A DNA stretch of 20,527 bases from JAPLDA01 sp043783155 (GTDB taxonomy: Bacteria; Bacteroidota; Bacteroidia; AKYH767-A; 2013-40CM-41-45): NCBI GenBank assembly GCA_043783155.1, contig JAYVZS010000138.1, forward strand, positions 1 to 20,527, given 5' to 3'. This document shows, piece after piece, positions 13,972 to 20,527 of the stretch. Positions within the stretch are counted from its first letter, which is position 1. The number at the start of each line of letters is the position of its first letter. Made by a program: the position numbers and the translations under genes. The notes beneath the pieces were generated by a model. The model had not been told where the DNA came from, did no database searches, and was given only the letters and a program-made list of their open reading frames with translations.

Positions 13972-15132
13972 ATGCAACTTGTAGAGGTTAAATCAGCAAA
14001 AGACATTAAAAAATTTCTTGAACTTCCGTTGCAGATTTACAAAAAAGATGAGCAGTGGATTCGTCCGTTAGACAAAGATGTTGAATTTGTATTCGACGAA
14101 AAGCAGAATAAATTTTTCAGACACGGAAAAGCGATTCGCTGGCTTTTAAAAGACGATCAAAAAAAAGTAATTGGCCGTGTTGCTGCATTCATCAACGAAA
14201 AAACAGCACACAAAGAAGATCAGCCAACCGGCGGAATGGGATTCTTCGAATGTATCGATGATGAAAAAGCAGCCAACGTATTGTTTGATGCCAGCAGAAA
14301 ATGGTTGCAGGATCAGGATATGGAAGCCATGGACGGACCCATTAATTTCGGGGAACGTGACCGTTGGTGGGGTTTGTTAACGGAAGGATTTACCCAACCG
14401 ATGTATTGCATGAATTACAATCCTCCTTATTATCAGCAATTGTTCGAGCGTTATGGATTTAAAACATACTTCAATCAGCTTTGCTACTCGCTGATCGTAA
14501 AGGATCGTCCGAAGGAAAAATTTTACGAACGCTATGCAAAATTCGCGAACGATCCTGACTACACTGCTTTACACATAAAAAAAAACAACCTCAAAAAATT
14601 CGCGTTCGACTTTGCCACCGTTTATAACAAAGCATGGGCGAGTCATTTCGGAAATAAACAAATGAGTATGGAGCAGGTAATGTTGATCTTTAAAAAGACA
14701 AAACCAATCCTTGACGAAGAACTTGCCTGGTTTGTCTATTATAAAAATGAGCCGGTTGCATTTTGGTTTAATCTCCCTGACATCAACCAGATTGTAAAAC
14801 ACCTGCATGGAAAGTTCGGCCTTTTCAGCAAGCTGAAATTTTTATGGTTGAAAAAAAGTGGAGTCTGCAAAAAAATTATCGGGCTTGTATTCGGAATTGC
14901 TCCTGAGTTCCAGGGAACCGGTGTTGACGGCTACCTGATTATTTCGGGTGCGAATGTAATCCAGGCATCAGGAAGATATGATGAGATGGAGATGCAATGG
15001 ATAGGAGATTTTAATCCGAAGATGATCAACATTGCGGAGAGTCTGGGAACTACCAGAAGCAGGACTCTGAGAACGTATCGTTTTCTTTTTGATCGTAGTA
15101 AGGAATTTAAAAGGCATCCGATCCTGAATTGA
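13972..15132 (+). CDS. Uncharacterised GNAT-fold protein (YghO-like)
   Basis: A 386-residue cytoplasmic protein resembling a conserved family of large acetyltransferase-like proteins. The start QLVEVKSAKDIKKFLELPLQIYK, the DGPINFGERDRWWGLLTEGF block (about 121-140), YNPPYYQQLFERYGFK (about 149-164) and a C-terminal AcCoA-loop-like GIAPEFQGTGVDGYLI (about 308-323) fit this family. Two GNAT-like halves are typical. The substrate is unknown, and the Q..G.G motif is the only hint of acyl-CoA binding. Family members are annotated only as GNAT or hypothetical. It is isolated between a 260-bp gap and the tRNA-Lys gene, with no functional partner in sight. Confidence 0.75.
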   Translation: MQLVEVKSAKDIKKFLELPLQIYKKDEQWIRPLDKDVEFVFDEKQNKFFRHGKAIRWLLKDDQKKVIGRVAAFINEKTAHKEDQPTGGMGFFECIDDEKAANVLFDASRKWLQDQDMEAMDGPINFGERDRWWGLLTEGFTQPMYCMNYNPPYYQQLFERYGFKTYFNQLCYSLIVKDRPKEKFYERYAKFANDPDYTALHIKKNNLKKFAFDFATVYNKAWASHFGNKQMSMEQVMLIFKKTKPILDEELAWFVYYKNEPVAFWFNLPDINQIVKHLHGKFGLFSKLKFLWLKKSGVCKKIIGLVFGIAPEFQGTGVDGYLIISGANVIQASGRYDEMEMQWIGDFNPKMINIAESLGTTRSRTLRTYRFLFDRSKEFKRHPILN

Positions 15133-15204
15133 ATCAACATTTTATCTGTTCAAAACATTTTTCAAATATTTTTAAATAGTAGGAGGGAATTAAGCGAATA
15201 ATTC

Positions 15205-15212
15205 TATTTTTG
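15205..15212 (+). promoter_or_regulatory. Bacteroidota -7 element for tRNA-Lys
   Basis: TATTTTTG fits TAnnTTTG and is followed by CACCC, a combination often seen ahead of Bacteroidota tRNA genes. It lies about 57 bp before the mature tRNA, leaving a processed 5' leader of about 50 nt. No TTTG -33 element is evident. Confidence 0.55.
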
Positions 15213-15269
15213 CACCCGCTTATAGAAAAAGGATGATTTTATAGATAGTTGCGGAAGAAGTATTGAATC

Positions 15270-15342
15270 GATTCCGTAGCTCAGCTGGTAGAGCATTACA
15301 CTTTTAATGTAGGGGTCCTGGGTTCGAATCCCAGCGGGATCA
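15270..15342 (+). tRNA. tRNA-Lys (anticodon UUU)
   Basis: A complete 73-nt cloverleaf. The acceptor GATTCCG pairs with CGGGATC (one G.U). The D arm is GCTC-AGCTGGTA-GAGC. The anticodon stem TTACA/TGTAG (one wobble) has loop CTTTTAA and anticodon TTT. The variable loop is GGGTC, the T arm CTGGG-TTCGAAT-CCCAG, and the discriminator base A at 15342. CCA is not encoded (CA AAG-like sequence follows), so it must be added after transcription. Confidence 0.97.
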
Positions 15343-15376
15343 CAAGCAGCTACTATGGATATATGCTGTAAGCCAC

Positions 15377-15419
15377 AAAACCCGCGTGAGTCTTAGGATT
15401 CAGGCGGGTTTTTGTTTTT
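15377..15419 (+). terminator. Intrinsic terminator after tRNA-Lys (possibly bidirectional)
   Basis: AAAACCCGC (15377-15385) pairs perfectly with GCGGGTTTT (15404-15412), with further TGAGTC/GATTCA pairing inside, followed by T-rich TTTTTGTTTTT. On the minus strand the same stem is followed by TTTT, so it may also end the GH16 transcript whose stop is at 15477. Confidence 0.88.
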
Positions 15420-15476
15420 CGGACTATCAGACATTATCGTTGCTTATCACCCACTTCTGTGTAAGGATTACCGAAA

Positions 15477-16676
15477 TTACTTTATCACAATCATTTTCCT
15501 GGTATCGTAAATCCTGTGATCAACCGTCAAACTATAAAAATAGATTCCGGAAGTCATGTCGGAAACATCAAGCGACATATTTAATTTCCCTTTCTCAAAG
15601 ACAGGAAAAGATTTTAACAGGAACCCAAATGAATTGTAAATGGAAATAAACGCGGGCCCGGAATGCATGTCAACACTATACTCGATCTTCGTTTTATTCT
15701 TTGTGGGATTCGGAAAATTCTGACCAAGCCAGTTACCGGGATTATAGTCAGGATTCAACCCATAGTAACGGATGTAATCAATATACATATAGATTGGGAA
15801 AGGTGTGGTGGACAGTGGCCTTGGCTCTACCAGGTTTCCCCCCATCTGCATGCTGACAACCAAGGCGAGGTAGGGATTTATTTTCAACGCATGCGCAAGC
15901 CAGGGATAGGAAATAGTATCTTCCATATAATATGGCTGGTCATCAAAATAAAAAGCAACTTTGTCGGGACGTAACTCGAGCGCATACTTATGATACCCGG
16001 CAAACAATGGATTTAATCCCGTTAGTACGGGACGTGTAGCGGTTCCATCGGCGCCGCACGCTCCGTTTTCATCCGACAAACCTGAACCGACTGCATTGGC
16101 CGACTGATAAATATCCGGACCGGAATCAATGATATCAAATTCATCGTGCACCTGCATACAACCATTTCCCGGGTACTGGTAGAATAGCCAGAACGTTGGC
16201 CAAAAACCCTGACCGATCGAGTGCCCGTTAGTATCGAAATATCCCGGTAACTTCGCCCTCATTTCATAATAGCCATACGAATAACTTCCAATGCCCCCGA
16301 CGCCGGGACCGCCATTCGTAAGTGTGCTGATGATGCCACCCGAATAAAACGGGTATCTGCTATAATGCACACATGGAAATGAATCGCTGAGAGAATCCTG
16401 GTTGTAGTCTACTTTTAAAACCAGGTTACCACTTTCCACTGAAACATTCTGAGGTATGAAAAACGCACCGTCGCCGCCGTTATACCCATGAGGAATTCCA
16501 TTTGTAAACGTGCATGCATTGATTTGCCACCATTTTGTTGTATCCAGATCAGAACCGTTAAACTCATCACTTTTAGAACTATCATGAATCCATCTATCCG
16601 GATCAGCAGTTGGTTGTGAGGAAGCCGTCCGGGAAAAAGCGAATAATAATAAAAAAAAAAATAGTTTTTTAATCAT
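15477..16676 (-). CDS. Secreted GH16-like glucanase/laminarinase homologue with T9SS tail
   Basis: About 399 residues if started at MIKKLFFFLLLFAFSRTASS, a textbook signal peptide. An ATG 18 bp upstream (16694) is possible but adds a polar stretch before the signal. GH16 landmarks follow: DEFNGSDLDTTKWW, GYYEMRAKLPG, FWPTFWL, a catalytic-site strand, the FYFDDQPYY sheet and IDYIRYYG. GH16 enzymes cut beta-1,3/1,4-glucans or galactans outside the cell. The catalytic EXDXXE appears here as HDEFDIID, so the acid/base Glu is Asp (190 counted from 16694). Activity is therefore uncertain. The C-terminal ~80 residues (NFPNPTKNKTKIEY ... GIYFYSLT ... KMIVIK) are a T9SS sorting domain. It lies 85 bp downstream of the beta-sandwich gene on the same strand, likely cotranscribed. 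Confidence 0.85.
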   Translation of the reverse strand: MIKKLFFFLLLFAFSRTASSQPTADPDRWIHDSSKSDEFNGSDLDTTKWWQINACTFTNGIPHGYNGGDGAFFIPQNVSVESGNLVLKVDYNQDSLSDSFPCVHYSRYPFYSGGIISTLTNGGPGVGGIGSYSYGYYEMRAKLPGYFDTNGHSIGQGFWPTFWLFYQYPGNGCMQVHDEFDIIDSGPDIYQSANAVGSGLSDENGACGADGTATRPVLTGLNPLFAGYHKYALELRPDKVAFYFDDQPYYMEDTISYPWLAHALKINPYLALVVSMQMGGNLVEPRPLSTTPFPIYMYIDYIRYYGLNPDYNPGNWLGQNFPNPTKNKTKIEYSVDMHSGPAFISIYNSFGFLLKSFPVFEKGKLNMSLDVSDMTSGIYFYSLTVDHRIYDTRKMIVIK

Positions 16677-16761
16677 GTTCAGTTTTACGTTCATCAGAGA
16701 GACAAGTACGTTTCATCCTTTCTTCCTGATGAGCGAACTTAAGAACGCCTTTCTTTCTGTT

Positions 16762-17775
16762 TTATTTTTGTATGATAATCCTGGAAGTCCGCCACTCACC
16801 GGCAGAAGAACATTGCAAAAAATAAATGCCGTTACTTAAGGAGGAAACATTCAAATTTATTATTGCTTCGGATGTATTTTCGTCTTTCAATTTCCTCCCT
16901 GTTATGTCCCGGATTTTTACATTCAGATTTTCGACGTTCATAGTATGTCGTTCCACATAAATAACATTCGTTGCAGGAGAAGGATACACGTGAAAAGATG
17001 TCTGTGTGATCTCATCATGAATGCCTGCAGGAGTATTGATGCAATCTGAATATCCTTCTCGTCCCGCAAAATGAAAATCATCCAAGTAAATAGCTCCGCC
17101 AAACAAAGTTCCGCTTACCATGACACTGATGGAAGTATCGGCAATAAGAACACTGTCGTTGATTATGCCGCTGCTTGAATTCACCAGCGAAGGAATCGCA
17201 GTTCCCGTTGCACCTAACTCAAACACTTCCGCCTTCAGGTAAACATGATGCGAAGGTCCACCGTTAAACCCTGCCGTCAGACGGTAGTTATACCAATGAT
17301 TGTTAAGTAAGGCAAGATTCGGATAAGGATTATTCGACCAAGAGTAGGTGAGCATTTCAATTTTTTTATTCCAGGATACGGTCGCAACAACATAGTGATT
17401 AAAATCGGTTGAAGGAATCAGCCAGACAGAAAGGGCGCGTTGAAAACTGCCGGCATGAACACCGGCCGAATCATATTTGAAAGAAATGCTGACCAACGTT
17501 GTGTCTCCCTGGTCGGGTCTGAACCGACTGCAATAAAGCGCGTTGTTGCTTCCCCAAATCTCAGAATCGGGAGTTTGCAGGCAACCTCCGGCAATGCCAT
17601 TGTTTTGAAGTTGAGTAAGCCCGGTGCCGTTACTAAAATGATTGCTGAAATCATTGTCAAGAGAGGTCTGATAATAATCAAAATGAACATCTTCAGTTAC
17701 AACTACCTGCGCCTTTGCATTCTCAAAAATAAAAAGCGCCGTAAAAAGGAGTAAGATTAAATTTTTCATCTTCAT
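16762..17775 (-). CDS. Secreted beta-sandwich protein with T9SS sorting domain, unknown function
   Basis: A 337-residue protein. MKMKNLILLLFTALFIFENAKA is a signal peptide, with probable cleavage after AKA. The middle (about 30-240) is rich in alternating strands with SFKYDSAG, ALSVWLIPS, WYNYRLTAGF and a closing GGAIYLDDFHFAG. The latter resembles jelly-roll/concanavalin-type lectin or carbohydrate-binding domains; this is a fold-level guess. From about 260, FHVYPSPATNVIYVE, VKIRDITGRKL and GIYFLQCS...SRIIIQK form a T9SS type A sorting domain. No catalytic motif is recognised. It is first in a probable two-gene unit with the GH16-like gene and diverges from the phosphoesterase gene across 127 bp, so both may share regulation. 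A binding or accessory role in polysaccharide use is inferred from the neighbour. Confidence 0.8.
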   Translation of the reverse strand: MKMKNLILLLFTALFIFENAKAQVVVTEDVHFDYYQTSLDNDFSNHFSNGTGLTQLQNNGIAGGCLQTPDSEIWGSNNALYCSRFRPDQGDTTLVSISFKYDSAGVHAGSFQRALSVWLIPSTDFNHYVVATVSWNKKIEMLTYSWSNNPYPNLALLNNHWYNYRLTAGFNGGPSHHVYLKAEVFELGATGTAIPSLVNSSSGIINDSVLIADTSISVMVSGTLFGGAIYLDDFHFAGREGYSDCINTPAGIHDEITQTSFHVYPSPATNVIYVERHTMNVENLNVKIRDITGRKLKDENTSEAIINLNVSSLSNGIYFLQCSSAGEWRTSRIIIQK

Positions 17776-17902
17776 TTTTTTCTGAAAGATATTGAATTTA
17801 CCAATAGCTTTTAAGTCCGAAAATAGCAGACGGGGTCACGCTATTCGCCGTTAAAAATTAATTTCCTATCTTCATTGCGTAAAATTCATTCATACAAGTT
17901 TT

Positions 17903-20527
17903 ATGAAACGCTTAGTCCGACTGCTATTCCGGGGGATCTTCCTTTTTATTTTCTTACTTGAAAAGAGTTTCGCATCGGTTCCAACACCCGATCACGTTGT
18001 TATTGTAGTTCTTGAAAATCACGGCTACAGCCAGATTTTCGGATCAACTGCTGCTCCTTATCTCAACAGTTTAGTGAGTGACCCTTATGGTGCGTTATTC
18101 AAAAATTCATTCGCGCTGTCGCATCCCAGCCAGCCGAATTATCTCCAATTCTTTTCAGGGTCCAACCAAGGTGTTATTGATGATAATGTTCCTGCCGTTT
18201 TACCTTTTACAACAGCGAATCTTGGCGCTGAATTACTCAATGCTTCCAAAACATTTACAGGATATTCGGAAGATCTTCCCACCGTTGGTTTTACAGGTGC
18301 CACTTCAGGCAGCTATGCCCGCAAACACAATCCATGGGTGAACTGGCAAGGTGTTTCAACCAATGGAATTCCTTCGACTGCAAATCAACCGCTCACTTCA
18401 TTTCCTACCGATTACAGTTTACTTCCGACTGTCTCATTCGTTATTCCCAACCAGGACAACGACATGCATAACGGTACTGATCCGACAACCATCACGACCG
18501 GCGATACGTGGATGCAAACTCACCTGGGCGGGTATATAACATGGGCTAAAACACATAACAGTTTACTCATCATCACCTTCGATGAAAATGATAACTCCGC
18601 CGGCAACCAGGTTTTTACTTTGTTTATCGGAAGTATGGTTCAACATGGGAATTACGGTCTGACTATCACTCATTACAATGTATTGAGAACGCTTGAAGAC
18701 ATGTATGGACTTACGCATGCGGGCACTGCAGCAACCTCTACCACAATTGATTATTGCTGGAATATGTGTTATCAGCCGGCACCAACGATAACTCCTGTGG
18801 GACCTGTTTCTATCTGCAGCGGTAATTCAATTACACTTACAGCCAGTAGCGGAGTTAGTTATCTCTGGTCGAACGGAGCCACCACACAATCTGTCATGGT
18901 TACTGATTCCGGAAATTATTACGTCAGCATAAAAGCCGCCAACGGTTGTTCGGCCATTACGCAACCTGTTGCTGTTTTTGGTGCATCACCCAATGGAATC
19001 GTATTTACTGAAACAATGGGTACGGTTACAGGAACGACTGCGATTGCAACACATGAAACAAATAATGGATTCGACAACGATGGCTATACCATGTCAGGTT
19101 CAGGCGATCTAAGAATTACAAGTGCTTCAACCGGATATACAGGAGCATCGGGTTCTGCCAATGTTTTCCTTACGAATACAGTTGGAAAAAATTTCATCAT
19201 CTCCGGTATTAATACAACAGGTCTTGCAAATCTTCAACTCTCTTTTGGTATCCAGAAAAATACAAGTACAGGTACAGGTTCCGATTTGCTGATTCAGGTA
19301 AGCAGTGATGGAACGAACTACACAACACTTTCCTATCCTGCTATTCCGTCGGGCGCTGGTACTGCAATATGGTATTTGAGAACAGCGACCGGAACTATTC
19401 CGACAGCAGGTAATCTTCGAATTCAGTTTATACAAAATGCAACTGCAACTCAATATAGAATTGATGATGTGAAATTGCAATATGCTTCCGTACCCACAAT
19501 TACGGCAAGTGGTCCGACTACTTTCTGTTCCGGGGATTCATTGACATTAACAGCGAGCGCCGGATCCAATTATTTGTGGAACACCGGTGCGACGACACAA
19601 GGCATCAAAGTATTTTCTGCCGGAAGTTATACCGTAACGGTTAACTGTGTTACGTCAGCACCTATACCTGTAACACTTAATTTTTGTGCTGTACGGTTAA
19701 ACATAAAAATTTTTTTCCAGGGAATTTATATTAGAAGAGACAGTATGAAAGCGGTTGTTGATTCAGTAGCATATCCCAAACTCTGCGATACGATTGCTGT
19801 TGAAATTCATGACACCACTTCTTCTCATGCGCTTCTTTATACAGTCAGAGATACGATCAGCACCAAAGGCATCGGGAATTTTGATTTCCCGCTTAGTACT
19901 CTCGGACATTCTTATTACATCGCAATCGTACACCGGAACAGTCTTAAAACATGGAGTAAATATGCAGTGCTATTTAGTTCGACATACGTGAGTGCTGATT
20001 TTACATCTCCTGATACTTCAGCAGTAAATAATCCTGTTCCTGTGTTGAGTGCTGTTTCACCTTCATCCGCCATCGCAGGATCATCAGGATTCACCATGAC
20101 ATTGACAGGAAGTAATTTCATAACAGGTTCTGTTGTGCAATGGAACGGAACTTCGCTCACGACTACATTTGTGAGCAGCACTCAATTAACTTCAGTTATA
20201 CCAACAGGAAACCTGACAACTGCAGGAACGGCAAATATTACTGTGTTTAATTCGACACCCGGCGGAGGTGCTTCCTCATCTCAAATCTTTACGATCAATA
20301 ATCCTGTTCCGGTACTTAGTGCAATTTCACCTTCCTCTGCCACTGCGGGTACTTCGGGATTCACCATGACAATAACAGGAAGTAATTTCATGAGTGGTTC
20401 AATTGTAAAATGGAATAGCAACTCGCTCACGACTTCCTATGTAAACAGTTCGCAACTGACGGCAGTTGTTCTGGCGGCTAATGTGATAACGACAGGAATT
20501 GCAAGTGTAACCGTTTTTAATCCGACG
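17903..20527 (+). CDS. Large secreted phosphoesterase with Ig-like and IPT/TIG domains (3' end beyond window)
   Basis: Open from ATG 17903 to the window end: 875 codons, no stop. The signal peptide is at about 1-25. Residues ~30-285 match the acid phosphatase/phospholipase C-like phosphoesterase family (alkaline phosphatase superfamily): HVVIVVLENHGYSQIFG (Glu38, Asn39, His40), LSHPSQPNYLQFFSG (Ser73-Gln77), IPNQDNDMHNG (Asp187, His189) and IITFDEND (Asp227, Glu228). Then an Ig-like module (~291-365, YLWSNGATT), a jelly-roll region (~366-529), a second Ig module (~530-605, YLWNTGATT) and a Bacteroidota beta-domain (~606-710, SYYIAIVHRNSLKTWSKY). From ~709 come IPT/TIG repeats of 90 residues. 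A T9SS tail is expected downstream. The enzyme probably releases phosphate or phospho-groups outside the cell; the substrate is unknown. Confidence 0.88.
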   Translation, partial: MKRLVRLLFRGIFLFIFLLEKSFASVPTPDHVVIVVLENHGYSQIFGSTAAPYLNSLVSDPYGALFKNSFALSHPSQPNYLQFFSGSNQGVIDDNVPAVLPFTTANLGAELLNASKTFTGYSEDLPTVGFTGATSGSYARKHNPWVNWQGVSTNGIPSTANQPLTSFPTDYSLLPTVSFVIPNQDNDMHNGTDPTTITTGDTWMQTHLGGYITWAKTHNSLLIITFDENDNSAGNQVFTLFIGSMVQHGNYGLTITHYNVLRTLEDMYGLTHAGTAATSTTIDYCWNMCYQPAPTITPVGPVSICSGNSITLTASSGVSYLWSNGATTQSVMVTDSGNYYVSIKAANGCSAITQPVAVFGASPNGIVFTETMGTVTGTTAIATHETNNGFDNDGYTMSGSGDLRITSASTGYTGASGSANVFLTNTVGKNFIISGINTTGLANLQLSFGIQKNTSTGTGSDLLIQVSSDGTNYTTLSYPAIPSGAGTAIWYLRTATGTIPTAGNLRIQFIQNATATQYRIDDVKLQYASVPTITASGPTTFCSGDSLTLTASAGSNYLWNTGATTQGIKVFSAGSYTVTVNCVTSAPIPVTLNFCAVRLNIKIFFQGIYIRRDSMKAVVDSVAYPKLCDTIAVEIHDTTSSHALLYTVRDTISTKGIGNFDFPLSTLGHSYYIAIVHRNSLKTWSKYAVLFSSTYVSADFTSPDTSAVNNPVPVLSAVSPSSAIAGSSGFTMTLTGSNFITGSVVQWNGTSLTTTFVSSTQLTSVIPTGNLTTAGTANITVFNSTPGGGASSSQIFTINNPVPVLSAISPSSATAGTSGFTMTITGSNFMSGSIVKWNSNSLTTSYVNSSQLTAVVLAANVITTGIASVTVFNPT
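20027..20527 (+). repeat. Tandem IPT/TIG-domain repeats, 270-nt period
   Basis: Unit 1 runs 20027-20296 (90 codons, beginning NNPVPVLSAVSPSSAIAGSS). Unit 2 begins at 20297 and runs past the window. Identical DNA phrases recur exactly 270 bp apart, such as GGATTCACCATGAC at 20087 and 20357 and ACAGGAAGTAATTTCAT. DNA-level identity is higher than between the 210-nt Ig repeats at 47-676, which points to recent duplication. Confidence 0.85.

Noticed and set aside
15270..15476. tRNA-Lys as an integration site for a mobile element
   Set aside because: No integrase, no repeat of the tRNA 3' end and no foreign genes follow; a normal terminator and a GH16-like gene do.

Overview
The window reads as a chromosomal segment of a Bacteroidota bacterium of the environmental Sphingobacteriia/Chitinophagia/Cytophagia type; the class is inferred, not proven. 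The evidence is threefold. Several secreted proteins end in type IX secretion (T9SS) C-terminal sorting domains. TAnnTTTG-type promoter elements recur upstream of genes, and Shine-Dalgarno sequences are scarce. Lineage-typical families are present (BatA/vWA membrane protein, TIGR02757 protein, WNTG-type Ig-like repeats).

Layout. (1) Positions 2-1015 are the 3' end of a large secreted adhesin-like gene with three exact 70-residue Ig-like repeats and a T9SS tail, closed by a strong intrinsic terminator. (2) 1016-1476 is intergenic and holds a near-palindrome and a decayed IS3-type OrfA. (3) 1477-5504 (minus strand) is a tightly packed run in the transcription order: large helical protein A, 2H phosphoesterase, pseudouridine kinase (psuK), pseudouridine-5'-phosphate glycosidase (psuG). 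The last two catabolise pseudouridine. (4) 5669-8449 is an A/T-rich accessory block. It has a small XRE-type regulator diverging from helical protein A, a gene-poor stretch with a strong 20-bp inverted repeat, helical protein B (a clear paralogue of A), and a divergent 61-residue peptide gene with its own promoter and terminator. This is the least explained part of the window and the best candidate for an undescribed system.

(5) 8788-13711 (plus strand) carries a single-domain response regulator, a 43-residue membrane miniprotein, a TIGR02757 protein, a BatA/vWA membrane protein and a dihydroorotase homologue that lacks two expected metal-binding histidines. (6) 13972-15132 is a GNAT-like protein of unknown role, followed by tRNA-Lys(UUU) with a promoter and a terminator. 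(7) 15477-20527 is a secreted-protein cluster. A GH16-like hydrolase with an altered catalytic motif and a beta-sandwich protein, both with T9SS tails, lie on the minus strand. Diverging from them is a very large phosphoesterase-Ig-IPT/TIG protein that runs off the window end with no stop codon in 875 codons.

Housekeeping and surface genes look intact. The only clear decay is the insertion-sequence remnant near 1219-1446.
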